Shown here piece after piece: positions 1 to 8,991 of a stretch of DNA of 64,000 nt. The position numbers were made by a program, and so were the translations under genes. Numbering within the stretch: position 1 is the first letter of the stretch; each line of letters begins with the position of its first letter. The stretch spans positions 1 through 64,000 of the forward strand of contig NZ_JBDQZI010000005.1 of the NCBI RefSeq assembly GCF_042920265.1, in the 5' to 3' direction. This DNA comes from Lysinibacillus_B sp042920265. GTDB taxonomy: Bacteria > Bacillota > Bacilli > Bacillales_A > Planococcaceae. The notes under the pieces were generated by a model, which did not search any database, was not told the DNA's origin, and was given only the letters and a program-made list of their open reading frames with translations.

Positions 1-70
1 AATTAGAATACTCGAAGAGTACTTTTACTTAAAATAAGACTATAAAATACCCCTAAAAATATTAAAAATA

Positions 71-110
71 CAAAAGGCCTTCAGAATGAGACCATTCTGA
101 AGGCCTTTTG
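71..110. terminator. Strong hairpin terminator
   Basis: A 17-bp perfect inverted repeat (arms 71-87 and 94-110) with a 6-base loop. It probably ends a gene lying to the left of the window. A second hairpin follows within 15 bases. Confidence 0.75.
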
Positions 111-123
111 TCGACAATCTGAA

Positions 124-156
124 CTTCCCTGACACTAGCTGTCAGGGAAGTTTTAT
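124..156 (+). terminator. Second tandem terminator
   Basis: The arms CTTCCCTGACA and TGTCAGGGAAG are separated by 5 bases and followed by TTTTATT. With the hairpin at 71-110 it insulates the next gene from upstream transcription. Confidence 0.8.
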
Positions 157-195
157 TATAATAGGCAATATTAATAGTGATGGGAGATTGATTAG

Positions 196-828
196 ATGAA
201 GACAAAAAAAGCGTATCTTTATGTATTTGATACAATGTCAGACTGGGAATATGGATATTTAATTGCTGAGTTAAATTCAGGGAGATACTTCAAAGAAGGT
301 ATAGCTCCTTTAAAAGTCGTTACAGTAGGTGCTACGAAAGAAATGATTACCACAATGGGCGGGCTAAATATAAAACCCGATATTTCCCTTGATGAATGTA
401 CCCTTGAGCATAAAGATCTTATTATTTTACCTGGGGGAGATACTTGGAGAGAAGATATTCATCAGCCTATCTTGAAAAAAATTGTAGAAGCTTTAAAGCT
501 TGGCACTATAGTTGCTGCCATTTGTGGGGCAACCGAAGGACTAGCGAATATAGGATGCTTGGATTCTAGAAAGCATACAAGCAATGATTTAGGGTATATG
601 AAAATGGTTTGTCCTAATTATAAAGGAGAAAAATTTTATGATACGACACCTGCAGTATCTGATGGGAATTTAGTGACAGCATCAGGAATAGCTCCTCTAG
701 AATTTACGAAAGAAGTGCTGAAAATCTTAGATGTATTTGCACCAGATACATTGTATTCATGGTACAAACTATATAAGACGCATAAAACTGAATACTTCTT
801 CCAGTTAATGAATTCAATGAATAGATAG
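196..828 (+). CDS. DJ-1/PfpI family type 1 glutamine amidotransferase-like protein
   Basis: A 210-residue cytosolic protein of the DJ-1/PfpI superfamily, which includes deglycases, chaperones and putative proteases. The family hallmarks are visible: the ILPGGD turn near residues 77-82 and the nucleophile elbow AAICGATEG with Cys110, followed by His127 in the strand after it. The length is typical of single-domain members such as Bacillus YdeA/YoaZ. The start ATG follows a GGGAGATTG ribosome site. It stands alone behind two tandem terminators, so it is probably a monocistron. The substrate cannot be told from the sequence. Confidence 0.85.
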   Translation: MKTKKAYLYVFDTMSDWEYGYLIAELNSGRYFKEGIAPLKVVTVGATKEMITTMGGLNIKPDISLDECTLEHKDLIILPGGDTWREDIHQPILKKIVEALKLGTIVAAICGATEGLANIGCLDSRKHTSNDLGYMKMVCPNYKGEKFYDTTPAVSDGNLVTASGIAPLEFTKEVLKILDVFAPDTLYSWYKLYKTHKTEYFFQLMNSMNR

Positions 829-1229
829 GTTTAAATCATTAGTGATAATAAGAGGGGGGGAAGGGGTATTAGAGATGGTGCATTTTATTATGGTTGAGAA
901 TGGATTTCTCTAATTTTTCATTTATCTAAGGGGTTCCTTTTTGCAAAATCAATACGAGTTATAGTGTTAAATAAAATAAAACGGAATTTATTTCTAGTGT
1001 TAATTTAGAATTGTTAAAAAACAGTAAATATAATATTTATTTGATATGTTTGTATCGTAATATCCGTTGTACAAATGATAGTTTTAGGACAACTGAAGTG
1101 TAAATAAGTTATTATTTTATTGGGACAACAATTACGATAATAGATCTTTCTATACTACAATGTAATGTGGCTTTACGATAAAGTAGGATTAAAAATGTGC
1201 TTTAATCCTGATTTAAAAGTAAATATAAA

Positions 1230-1275
1230 AACTCCATTTGAAAAAAGGTTGATAAAAATGGAGTTTTTTTTTAAA
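1230..1275 (+). terminator. Terminator-like hairpin
   Basis: The arms AACTCCATTT and AAATGGAGTT enclose about 18 bases and are followed by a run of nine T. No gene obviously feeds it on the plus strand. Confidence 0.5.
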
Positions 1276-1362
1276 ACTACTTATTAAATTTTTACAGGTG
1301 TGTTGACGCCCAAAATATCTCCTGTATATACACGTATTTTTTAGGCAAAACGTTATCAAAAA

Positions 1363-1491
1363 ATGACTTGCCAGTGGATTAAGGCGGAATCGGTGAGTAT
1401 AGGTGTTGATATTCACCTTTCGCTACAGGGTAAAGCTTCCTATGGGAATAGGGATAAAGGAACTAAGGCTAACACTGTTATGTCCCTGTGA
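1363..1491 (+). other. Unassigned 42-codon open frame, possible gene debris
   Basis: An ATG-started open frame of 42 codons containing GVDIHLSLQGKASYGNRDKG, a composition more protein-like than the surrounding AT-rich spacer. It has no good ribosome binding site and I recognise no family. It could be the remnant of a larger gene or chance. Confidence 0.2.
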
Positions 1492-1556
1492 CCTAGCACC
1501 CCATTAGTTCTATAAAAATTAAAAAACTTTATTATTTTTTAGGGACTTTAAAGTTA

Positions 1557-2417
1557 CTAAATACTTAAGAAATCAATAATCATTTTCTTTTCATGCTCTG
1601 GCATCATATGCATGTGCCCGCAGCCTTTTAACATATGCACCGTGTTATTTGGTATGATTTTTTTTGCTCTTGGTAATACTTTTTTCGCTGGAAATAAACA
1701 ATCTTTTTCTCCTGCCATAATAAGTGTCGGTGCTTTACACTGTTGCATTAATTGTTCACTCACATTGGATGGCATCCCTATCTTTGTTTTTACATGATCA
1801 AAACTATCTTTCACCATATCCAAAGTATCTCTATCCAGAATGTCTTCTTTAATAGCCATAAATAAAGCTGTTTCTTTTATATATTTTTCTTTCTTTGTTA
1901 GTTTATATTTGAGTAGTGGTATCATCATTTTTACAGTAATAATTGGAAAGGCATTGTTAATACCTGATGGTACAATTAATACGGATTTTTTTACTTTTTC
2001 CGGTGCGGTACACATCAGTTTTGCTAGGACTCCGCCTCCAAATGAAGCCCCAAAACAAGCTATTTTATCGAATCCCAATGCTGTTATAACGTCACTTGCC
2101 CACTTTCCATAATCATAATTGCGAGGAGAGAGATTAACCTCATCACTTTTTCCAGGGTGACCAATAAGATCAACTGCATAGATATGAAAATCCTTAAGTA
2201 GGAATCTGTACATTAATAAATTGTAGGCAGTCGTACTATTCCCACCATGAAATACTAACAATGGTTCACCTAATAGATTGCCAGTTTCAATGATATGTGT
2301 TCTTCCAAAACGAGTATGAACGTAAACATCCTTACATGAATAATCCAATTTCTTTAATTGAGCATCATAAAGCTTTAGTGATATTTCTCTTCCAGATTGT
2401 GTTTTGTATATACTCAT
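1557..2417 (-). CDS. Alpha/beta hydrolase
   Basis: A 286-residue alpha/beta-hydrolase-fold enzyme without a signal peptide. The oxyanion motif HGG is at 57-59. The nucleophile elbow GASFGG places Ser125, the acid is Asp239 in MAGEKDCLFP, and the base is His268 in GCGHMH. This full triad indicates an active esterase, lipase or C-C hydrolase, but the substrate is unknown. The start ATG lies behind GTGAGGG. The genes on both sides belong to other transcription units, so it is probably a monocistron. Confidence 0.85.
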   Translation of the reverse strand: MSIYKTQSGREISLKLYDAQLKKLDYSCKDVYVHTRFGRTHIIETGNLLGEPLLVFHGGNSTTAYNLLMYRFLLKDFHIYAVDLIGHPGKSDEVNLSPRNYDYGKWASDVITALGFDKIACFGASFGGGVLAKLMCTAPEKVKKSVLIVPSGINNAFPIITVKMMIPLLKYKLTKKEKYIKETALFMAIKEDILDRDTLDMVKDSFDHVKTKIGMPSNVSEQLMQQCKAPTLIMAGEKDCLFPAKKVLPRAKKIIPNNTVHMLKGCGHMHMMPEHEKKMIIDFLSI

Positions 2418-2682
2418 ATAGCCCTCACTTATAAGTTATCTCATTTATTAATTTAATCAGGATATTATAAAAGCAAATAATACTATTTTACGAAAAATAA
2501 AAACGATGTCTCCTTCACTAAAAAATGGTGTTTTTCAAATAGTGGATTGGTTAAAATATACGATTTTACATTATCGATTCTATTATGACTATTTCTGTTT
2601 TATAGTCTTTTTTAGATACCTCATAAAATATCAAAACTTATTTCCCTTTTTAACTTGTTATTCGCTAATATATTAAAAAATC

Positions 2683-2717
2683 CTTCTTCCACTAACTTTC
2701 TTCGTTAGTGGAAGAAG
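2683..2717 (-). terminator. Orphan minus-strand hairpin terminator
   Basis: Perfect 14-bp arms around a 7-base loop. Read on the minus strand it is followed by GATTTTTT, as in an intrinsic terminator. No minus-strand gene lies immediately upstream, so it may be what is left of a lost gene. Confidence 0.5.
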
Positions 2718-2944
2718 AAAACTCAAACAATAACATTTTCGCTCAACTTTCTTCAAAACAGTAAGACTTTCTTTCAAACCAAAATAACATTGTAGCTTTG
2801 GAATAAAGTTTGATGATTTTCTACCTGTGCTGCTATGTAATTGCGTCCGTTTGCGGAATAGGAGTTTTCACCAATAGCTGTAATTTTCACTTTTCATAGA
2901 ATTTGTTTGTAACCTTTACTATTTTAATACTTGATTTTATAATT

Positions 2945-2953
2945 TGATATAAT
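2945..2953 (+). promoter_or_regulatory. Extended -10 promoter for fabZ
   Basis: TGATATAAT, a TGn-extended -10 with a perfect TATAAT, lies 46 bases before the fabZ start. There is no good -35 box at 17 bases, as is usual for extended -10 promoters. Confidence 0.45.
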
Positions 2954-2998
2954 GACCAGATACTAAAATAGATGTAAAAGTATAAAGGAGAAGAAATT

Positions 2999-3436
2999 AT
3001 GTTCAATACTCAACAAATTAAAGAAATTATTCCACATCGGTATCCGTTTTTATTAGTTGATCGTATTTTTGAAGTAGAGGAAGGGAAACGCGCAGTCGGA
3101 ATTAAAAATGTTACTGCTAATGAAGAGTTCTTTATTGGTCACTTTCCAGATTATCCAGTAATGCCAGGTGTTCTTATTGTAGAAGCGTTGGCACAAGTAA
3201 GTGCAGTTATTATGTTAATGAAAGATGAAAATCGAGGAAAGCTAGGATTGTTTGCTGGTATTGACCGTTGTCGGTTCAAGAAACAAGTTCACCCTGGTGA
3301 TCAATTACGTTTAGAAGTAGAAATAACCAGAGTTCGTGGATCAATCGCAAAAGCAAAAGCTATTGCTACAGTAGAAGGAGAAGTCGCTTGTGAAGCAGAA
3401 GTTACATTTGCTCTTTACAACGATAAAAAAGCCTAA
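2999..3436 (+). CDS. fabZ: 3-hydroxyacyl-ACP dehydratase FabZ
   Basis: A 145-residue FabZ of standard length. It dehydrates 3-hydroxyacyl-ACP to trans-2-enoyl-ACP in the type II fatty acid elongation cycle in the cytosol. The catalytic His48 and Glu62 sit in GHFPDYPVMPGVLIVEALAQ, the signature of the hotdog-fold family. N-terminal IPHRYPFLLVDR is also typical. The start follows AAAGGAGAAG. It is a single-gene unit with its own promoter and terminator, as in many Bacillus-like genomes. Confidence 0.96.
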   Translation: MFNTQQIKEIIPHRYPFLLVDRIFEVEEGKRAVGIKNVTANEEFFIGHFPDYPVMPGVLIVEALAQVSAVIMLMKDENRGKLGLFAGIDRCRFKKQVHPGDQLRLEVEITRVRGSIAKAKAIATVEGEVACEAEVTFALYNDKKA

Positions 3437-3489
3437 AAATTTATTATCTTCGTGATCCTCTTTTCTATAGAATTTACTCTTAGACAAAA

Positions 3490-3533
3490 AATCACCTCTT
3501 AGAAGAAGATATCTCACGAGGTGATTTTTATCA
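3490..3533 (+). terminator. fabZ terminator
   Basis: The arms AATCACCTC and GAGGTGATT are separated by about 20 bases and followed by TTTT. Confidence 0.75.
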
Positions 3534-3750
3534 AACTTTTTTGAACTCTTTATACGGGCAATCTACAGTTACAGTATTCGACCAATTTCTAACCACTGAA
3601 TAAGGAAATGGAGTTGACATATAAATCAACGTAGCTAGTCTGTCAATACCTTTTCACATGGCGTTTTTTCAATTTATCGATGACCCAACTCCTTCTTCAA
3701 TGATCTGCTACTCGACACCATAAAAGAAGGGGGAAACGATCGTAATAACT

Positions 3751-3907
3751 GTTTACCAAGCTAGCGAAATATACTATACAAGTTCAAAGCATAAACACTG
3801 CCAAGAAATATATAGATGACTTAATTAGAACTTCTAATTCTATAGGTTTGTTGGATGTTGATAATGGTTATTTTCATACAGATTGGATAGGAGAAGCTGT
3901 TGTATGA
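3751..3907 (+). pseudogene. Possible 3' remnant of a gene
   Basis: This is an open frame of 51 codons with no start codon that ends in TGA. It encodes a protein-like tail that includes AKKYIDDLIRTSNSIGLLDV and then a short acidic end. A stop precedes it and no ribosome site is visible. I do not recognise the family. Its coding-like composition inside a 480-base non-coding gap suggests the end of a deleted gene. Confidence 0.3.
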
Positions 3908-3914
3908 AAATACT

Positions 3915-5360
3915 TTACATCATTTTCTTCAATGATATTTTTATCGCTAATAAGCTATTAACAGCCAAGAAGGTACTTGCTATAACTGTCAGTATTGCTA
4001 AATCAGGTGAAAACATTTGGATTGTATGCCATGGTGCCTGAACAAAATATATAAATAGTGGGGTAAGAAATATTGATAAAATTAAACCCAAAATTCCTAT
4101 AAAAGTCCATAATTCTCTTTTGTATATTTTTTTAGACTTCAATCGTAATAATAAATAAATGAATAGCCCAAAGAGTAAACAAATAAATCCAAAAACAATG
4201 AATTGAATGCTAGGTGTATTTTCAGGGAGGTCAACAGGTTCGTCACCATTTAAAATATTGATAATACCCATTTTCAGGTAGTATAATCCTTCTTCCTCTA
4301 AGTGATTATTTTTATTTGTAAGAATTACTCCACCCCAGTCCGTTTTTGGCATATAAAACATCTCTGCGTGAGAATCTGGTGTTGAACCTGAGTGCCAAAA
4401 CATTGTATTCGAAGAGTTTGGATGTGAAATTCGTATTCCTAAGCCGTAATATCGGTTTTCTCCTGTTTGAATATGTGGAGTTAAATAATGGTTGAAACTA
4501 TCTTCACTTAAAAAGTTTTCGAAATCTTTCCTACTTAGAAGTTTAATGAATTGGACTATATCTTCTACGCTTGCGGTTATATACCCATAAGGGGCTCCTC
4601 CATTATCGTAAGTAACAGCGCTTTTCCGAGGTATACTAAACCATGACTGATAACCACTTAAATATCCTTTTTCATAAGCTGATTCATAATCTGCTGCTGC
4701 ATTTTGCATTCTTAATGGAATAAATATATTTTGTTCCATATATTCTGCATATGTCTGATTCGTAACTTCTTCAATAAGTGCGCCAAGGATTAAAAAATTG
4801 GCATTACTATATTGATGTTTTTCTCCTGGTAGCGCGGTAAGGTTAACGTTTGATAAGCTTGTTACATTATTCTTTATTGCTTCAATATCTGTAGATTCTT
4901 TGTCTGAGATTGATAATCCTGTATATGTACTAAATCCACTCGATTGGGTAAGTAAATGTTTAATCGTTATTTGAGCTGCTTCTTCTGTATCTTTAATTGT
5001 AAACCAAGGCATGTGCTTTTGTACTGGATCGCCTAGTTTGATGATACCTTCATCCACTAATCGCATAATAGCTAAACCTGTGAATGATTTACTAATGGAG
5101 CCTATTGTAAAAGGCGTTTTTGTTGTTACTTGCTTCTCTAATTCACCCGTTACTCCCCATGATTTTGAATAAAAAACTTTATTATTTTGAATAATAGCAA
5201 TTGATGCACCTGGAACTTGATATTCTTCTAAATACGATTCAATATAGGTGTCTAGTTCATTTTTAATGTCTTGATTTGCTGAGACTAATATAGTAGGAAG
5301 AAATATAGTGCAGCACAAAAGGGTTAAACTCATTTTTATTACTACTGTAGGGATTCTCAT
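3915..5360 (-). CDS. Membrane-anchored beta-lactamase-fold serine hydrolase
   Basis: A 481-residue protein of the class C beta-lactamase/PBP4* (PF00144) family. It has an N-terminal signal peptide (about 1-29), then the hydrolase domain with SISK (Ser88-Lys91), the YSN triad (184-186) and HSG (323-325), so all three catalytic motifs are intact. The C-terminal 100 residues form three membrane helices. The domain should therefore face outside the cell, anchored by the tail. Relatives act as D-aminopeptidases, esterases or PBPs, and the substrate here is unknown. It appears to be a single gene. Confidence 0.88.
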   Translation of the reverse strand: MRIPTVVIKMSLTLLCCTIFLPTILVSANQDIKNELDTYIESYLEEYQVPGASIAIIQNNKVFYSKSWGVTGELEKQVTTKTPFTIGSISKSFTGLAIMRLVDEGIIKLGDPVQKHMPWFTIKDTEEAAQITIKHLLTQSSGFSTYTGLSISDKESTDIEAIKNNVTSLSNVNLTALPGEKHQYSNANFLILGALIEEVTNQTYAEYMEQNIFIPLRMQNAAADYESAYEKGYLSGYQSWFSIPRKSAVTYDNGGAPYGYITASVEDIVQFIKLLSRKDFENFLSEDSFNHYLTPHIQTGENRYYGLGIRISHPNSSNTMFWHSGSTPDSHAEMFYMPKTDWGGVILTNKNNHLEEEGLYYLKMGIINILNGDEPVDLPENTPSIQFIVFGFICLLFGLFIYLLLRLKSKKIYKRELWTFIGILGLILSIFLTPLFIYFVQAPWHTIQMFSPDLAILTVIASTFLAVNSLLAIKISLKKMM

Positions 5361-6074
5361 ATGGCTCTAGCTCCTTAAATAATTATAGTTATTCGGAAAG
5401 CTTAACAATATCAAAAGACTACTGATTGTAATGCCAAAAGTATGTACTCTTACAATATACCTCTTTTAAAAAAGAAGAACAGGTACCTTAGCATGAACCA
5501 CAGTCAGTCTAGAGACGTAGAATGCTAATACTAGAAAATGAATCCACTGCTCTCATTTTTATTGAATAGAATGGCGTGTGGGGATTTTTTTTATTAATAA
5601 AAAATTTAAGAAAAAAGCTATATGGCAAAGATAAATATATTGGCTATCAATGTTGTATTAATAGCTTTGTGGCGAAAAATAGTGGAGGTTCGTAAGTAAT
5701 GTTCTTTTATATAAATGGAAAAAGGGTAAGGTGAAAAAATATTGATGCAGTGTTGGCACTTTTTATTAGGGTTAATCAAATATTAATAGATGATAATCGG
5801 GGCAATTGGCAAGTAAAGTTTACACTATATTCGATGCAAGGATGTAAGTAGATTTATAGTGAAAAAAAGAAAAATAAATTAGGTTATTATAGCTTTAGGA
5901 AATGGTCTCATTAAAAGCCCTGTATTTCACAAACTAAAAAGAATCCATTTTCAAATAGATTTGATCAAAATGGATTCTTAACTTATATACTATCTAATAT
6001 CTTTAAAATAAGGTGGGACAATTTTAATTTTTTTATTCGCTTATCCATTTTTTTTAAAATGCCCTAGGAGTTCA
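5361..6074. other. Intergenic region, about 710 bases
   Basis: AT-rich spacer with no supported gene. Only the hairpin at 5938-5980 is clear. It lies between the serine hydrolase and the methyltransferase, both on the minus strand. Confidence 0.6.
5938..5980 (-). terminator. Hairpin terminator downstream of the methyltransferase
   Basis: The arms AAGAATCCATTTT and AAAATGGATTCTT enclose about 15 bases. It lies about 95 bases past the minus-strand methyltransferase and could also work on the plus strand. Confidence 0.6.
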
Positions 6075-6776
6075 TTATTTAACTCCACCAAATACAGCTA
6101 ACTCCAGCCACTTGAAATAACAGTCGGCATGATTAAATCCAATTTCTTTTAACCAATGGACTTGAATATCTACACGTTCTAGAATATTGTCTGCTTTATC
6201 TGGTCGGCTATAATATTCAGTAGCAATTTCTGCTCGTTGCCCGTTATTATATGCTGTTAGATGGTCAATAAATAGCTCATCATATAGTTTTTCCATCTCC
6301 TCTGTTACAGAAGCAGTATGCTCAATATTAATAAAAATGCCACCTGGCTTTAATAGATTATAAATATCAGTATATAATGCTTTCTTTTTTTCGTGTGGTA
6401 AATGATGAATTGCATAACCCGATACAATGCAATCAACACTGTTAGGTTCTACGAAATTTTGAATTGAGTTACTAAAATCTCCTACATAAAGTTCGCAACG
6501 ATCAGTATATGCCTCCAGATGAATTTTTGCTTGCTCAATCATTGGCTGCGAATGGTCAATACAGATGGCTTTTGCGGTTGGATATGTACGAAGTAATATT
6601 TCTGCTAAAAAACCGTTGCCACAACCTAAATCCATAATAATGGCTGGTTTTTCTATAAAATGATTCACTACTTGGAGCATAATTTGTGCTTGCTCTGCCC
6701 CAAAAGGAATGCCTCCCCTTACTTGTTGTAAATAGTGTGTTGTTACGTCTTCTCTTTGCCATGTTGTTTTCATCAT
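6075..6776 (-). CDS. Class I SAM-dependent methyltransferase under T-box control
   Basis: A 233-residue class I methyltransferase. The SAM-binding motif I, MDLGCGNG, lies at 48-55, followed by an acidic ribose-binding strand (ICIDHS) and post-motif VDCIVSGYAIHHLPHE. The substrate is not evident; it resembles generic small-molecule or CmoA/Tam-like enzymes. The start lies behind GAGGGAGAATT. A complete T-box leader with its own promoter and terminator precedes it, so expression should rise when a particular tRNA is uncharged. That ties the enzyme to amino acid supply, which is unusual for a methyltransferase. Confidence 0.85.
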   Translation of the reverse strand: MMKTTWQREDVTTHYLQQVRGGIPFGAEQAQIMLQVVNHFIEKPAIIMDLGCGNGFLAEILLRTYPTAKAICIDHSQPMIEQAKIHLEAYTDRCELYVGDFSNSIQNFVEPNSVDCIVSGYAIHHLPHEKKKALYTDIYNLLKPGGIFINIEHTASVTEEMEKLYDELFIDHLTAYNNGQRAEIATEYYSRPDKADNILERVDIQVHWLKEIGFNHADCYFKWLELAVFGGVK

Positions 6777-6819
6777 AATTCTCCCTCTCTAAATGTGGAT
6801 ATCAGTGGTTTTTCAAAAT

Positions 6820-7068
6820 AAAAAACTCCGTCTCAAAAAGAGACGAAGTTTGATTCGCGGTACCACTCTAATTAGCTTTAAAAGCTCACTTAATAGGATT
6901 TAAATCCAAACTGTTAACGGATAGCTACCGTTTGTGTTTACTACCATTTCAACACAAATGCTCATGGACGAGTTGAGGATTATATTGACTGTTTTGCACC
7001 AACCAACAGCTCTCTATTCAATAAGGAATCCTTAATACTTCCAATCAACGCATCGACTATTGAATTTT
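6820..7068 (-). promoter_or_regulatory. T-box riboswitch leader
   Basis: Read on the minus strand, the leader has an AGTA box, the stem I terminal loop GGTTGGTGCAAAACAG, the T-box core TAGAGTGGTACCGCGA (at 6855-6870) and a terminator of arms AACTTCGTCTC / GAGACGGAGTT followed by six T (6819-6850). The 3' half of the T-box can pair with the terminator's 5' side to antiterminate. The specifier codon is not certain: after the stem I helix the loop reads CTCGTCCA, offering CTC (Leu) or TCC (Ser) as candidates. Confidence 0.9.
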
Positions 7069-7075
7069 GTTAGTA

Positions 7076-7104
7076 ATTTTACATTAAAGGTTAATTATTG
7101 TAAA
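7076..7104 (-). promoter_or_regulatory. Sigma-A promoter of the T-box leader
   Basis: On the minus strand TTTACA (7104-7099) and TAAAAT (7081-7076) are exactly 17 bases apart. Transcription would start near 7068, directly before stem I of the leader. Confidence 0.7.
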
Positions 7105-7239
7105 TGATATTTTTTGCCTCTTATGTTAATAACAATTTGGCATTATACTATCGTCTTTTTAGGGGAGAAATTTCAATCTAAAGCAACTACCTAATATTGA
7201 TGGGGAATCTTATAAGATAGAATTTTCTGACTCTATTTA

Positions 7240-7268
7240 TTGACATGAGGTAGTGCCCTAATTATAGT
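7240..7268 (+). promoter_or_regulatory. Sigma-A promoter of the TrmB-LysE operon
   Basis: A consensus TTGACA (7240-7245) and TATAGT (7263-7268) with a 17-base spacer, 34 bases upstream of the TrmB start. Confidence 0.8.
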
Positions 7269-7288
7269 AGTTATATATATGACTACTA
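7265..7288 (+). promoter_or_regulatory. Palindromic operator overlapping the -10 box
   Basis: TAGTAGT and ACTACTA flank 10 bases of alternating TA. The near-perfect 24-bp palindrome overlaps the -10 box and start region of the operon promoter, so the TrmB-like protein is likely to repress its own operon here. Confidence 0.6.
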
Positions 7289-7301
7289 ATAGGAGGGTAT
7301 T

Positions 7302-8111
7302 ATGGAACATTTAATTGAGCAATTTGAAGAGATTGGCTATTCCAAAAATGAAGCTAAGGTTTATATAGCACTACTGAAAGAGCCTGCAATAAATGGTTAT
7401 GAAATTAGTAAAAAAAGTGGTGTACCACGCTCAATGGTTTATGCAGTCATTGCAAAATTAGTAGCAAAAGAAGCCATTATAGAGCTTCGAACTGAACCAC
7501 CTACATATACGCCAGTTCCAGTAAAAGAACTAGTTATGAATCGTAGAAGACAAACAGAGGACACACTTACTTCTTTAGAAAAAGAGTTGCAAGTGATTGA
7601 AAAGCCTGTAGAAGTGAATGTGATTAAGCATATTGAAGGGAGAAAAAAGATCATTAATGCTATGCAAAAATTAATGCTAGCAGCGAAGGAGGAAATATGG
7701 CTTTCTGCATGGGAAGAGGAACTAGATGAATTAAGGAATCCTGCCTTAGAACAAGGCGAAAAAGGAATTAAGTTATATTCAATGCTTTTTACTAATCAGG
7801 AGACTGACTCATTTGGCGAAACGTTTTACCATCGTCGAGATACTGCTGTCATTGAAGAAAGTAGAATGAGTAAAAGATTAACGATTGTTATACAGGATAA
7901 TCAAGAAGTCCTGATTGCTGGCTTTGTTAAGGGACAAATTCCTCAAGCAATTCAAACAGCTGAACCAATGTTAATTCTATTGGCAAAAGAATATATTCGA
8001 CACGATATGATGATGAAGGTTGTAAGTGACAAAGTAGGTGGCGACATGCTTAGCTCATTATGGCAAGGCGATGATTTATTAACTTATATTGTACGTAATG
8101 TGAAGAAATAA
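7302..8111 (+). CDS. TrmB-family transcriptional regulator
   Basis: A 269-residue regulator. Residues about 8-75 form a winged helix typical of TrmB proteins (EIGYSKNEAKVYIALL, then ISKKSGVPRSMVYAVIAKL). The middle and C-terminal parts resemble the phospholipase-D-like effector domain of this family. It starts behind AGGAGGGTATT and ends 12 bases before a LysE-type exporter, with which it shares a promoter and a palindromic operator. It probably senses the compound exported by its partner. The ligand is unknown. Confidence 0.85.
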   Translation: MEHLIEQFEEIGYSKNEAKVYIALLKEPAINGYEISKKSGVPRSMVYAVIAKLVAKEAIIELRTEPPTYTPVPVKELVMNRRRQTEDTLTSLEKELQVIEKPVEVNVIKHIEGRKKIINAMQKLMLAAKEEIWLSAWEEELDELRNPALEQGEKGIKLYSMLFTNQETDSFGETFYHRRDTAVIEESRMSKRLTIVIQDNQEVLIAGFVKGQIPQAIQTAEPMLILLAKEYIRHDMMMKVVSDKVGGDMLSSLWQGDDLLTYIVRNVKK

Positions 8112-8123
8112 GGGGCTGTTTTT

Positions 8124-8741
8124 GTGTATATAGAAGTTTTTTTGGTAGGTATTTTAGCAGCTCTATCACCTGGGCCTGATTTTATAGTTGTCATGAAAAA
8201 TAGTTTAGGAGCAGGAAGAAAATATGGTATAGCTACGGCTTTAGGTATTGCAAGTGCATTAATTGTTCATATAACTTATACCCTTTTAGGTTTTACCATT
8301 ATATTGGAAAAAATACCGGTTGTTTTTAATGTTATTAAACTTACTGGTGCTACTTATTTACTTTGGTTAGGCTGGCAAGGAATCCGATCACAAGCTCGCT
8401 TAGAGAATTCAAATGGTAAGAGCATAGACCGTTTATTGAAACAATCTGTTATACGATGCTTTCGTGAAGGTTTTTTATGTAATGTATTGAATCCTAAATC
8501 AGCACTATTCTTCCTAAGTATTTTTTCACAATTTATTGGACCAAACACTTCAAAGTGGATGGGGTGGATATATGGTGGAGAAATCATTGTGGCAGTGGGG
8601 CTTTGGTTTATTTTATTAGCTATACTTATTTCAAATAGTTTTTTTAGAAAAGTCTATCAACAGTACATGCATTGGTTTGACCGTGTTCTAGGTATCATTT
8701 TAATTATTTTTGCGGTTACTATTTGGATAACGGTGTTTTAA
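8124..8741 (+). CDS. LysE/RhtB-family amino acid exporter
   Basis: A 205-residue membrane protein of about six helices. The N-terminal motif ALSPGPDFIVVMKNSL, followed by GIASALIVH, is the LysE/RhtB signature. Such proteins export amino acids or their analogues by proton antiport. The start is GTG, with AAGGGG about 10 bases before it. It is cotranscribed with the TrmB-like regulator and no terminator separates them. The substrate is not known. Confidence 0.88.
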   Translation: MYIEVFLVGILAALSPGPDFIVVMKNSLGAGRKYGIATALGIASALIVHITYTLLGFTIILEKIPVVFNVIKLTGATYLLWLGWQGIRSQARLENSNGKSIDRLLKQSVIRCFREGFLCNVLNPKSALFFLSIFSQFIGPNTSKWMGWIYGGEIIVAVGLWFILLAILISNSFFRKVYQQYMHWFDRVLGIILIIFAVTIWITVF

Positions 8742-8939
8742 AGTTCAAAGTGGATGTAAGAATTGACGATGAGATTATCTACGGAGAAATAGGTCCCTTG
8801 AAAAGAAGGATAAAAATTCAGCTTAATTAACTAAACATGTTTCAGAATTTAAGTTTGTGAATGTATACAATTTAAAGTAACCGAGTGTATTAATTGAATA
8901 AGCTAAAGAAAAAAGCCGCTTCCTTACCTTATAGGAATT

Positions 8940-8970
8940 ATAACACCGTCCTAAAATAGAACGGTGTTAT
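8940..8970. terminator. Bidirectional hairpin between convergent operons
   Basis: The arms ATAACACCGT and ACGGTGTTAT enclose 11 bases. It lies between the LysE gene and the minus-strand rhodanese gene. U-tails are short on both sides. Confidence 0.55.
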
Positions 8971-8991
8971 CTAACCTGGCTATATTTTTGC

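Larger units (their letters stand above)
829..1556. other. Gene-poor intergenic region
   Basis: A 728-base AT-rich stretch with no convincing gene. It contains a terminator-like hairpin at 1230-1275 and a short open frame at 1363-1491 that may be debris (listed separately). The stretch before 1213 shows nothing recognisable. Confidence 0.6.
2418..2998. other. Intergenic region with one perfect hairpin and the fabZ promoter
   Basis: About 580 bases with no gene. It holds a 14-bp perfect inverted repeat at 2683-2717 and an extended -10 promoter at 2945-2953. The rest is featureless AT-rich sequence. Confidence 0.6.

Noticed and set aside
1213..1416. Minus-strand 67-codon frame
   Set aside because: It overlaps a terminator hairpin and has low-complexity, Lys/Phe-rich composition and no ribosome site.
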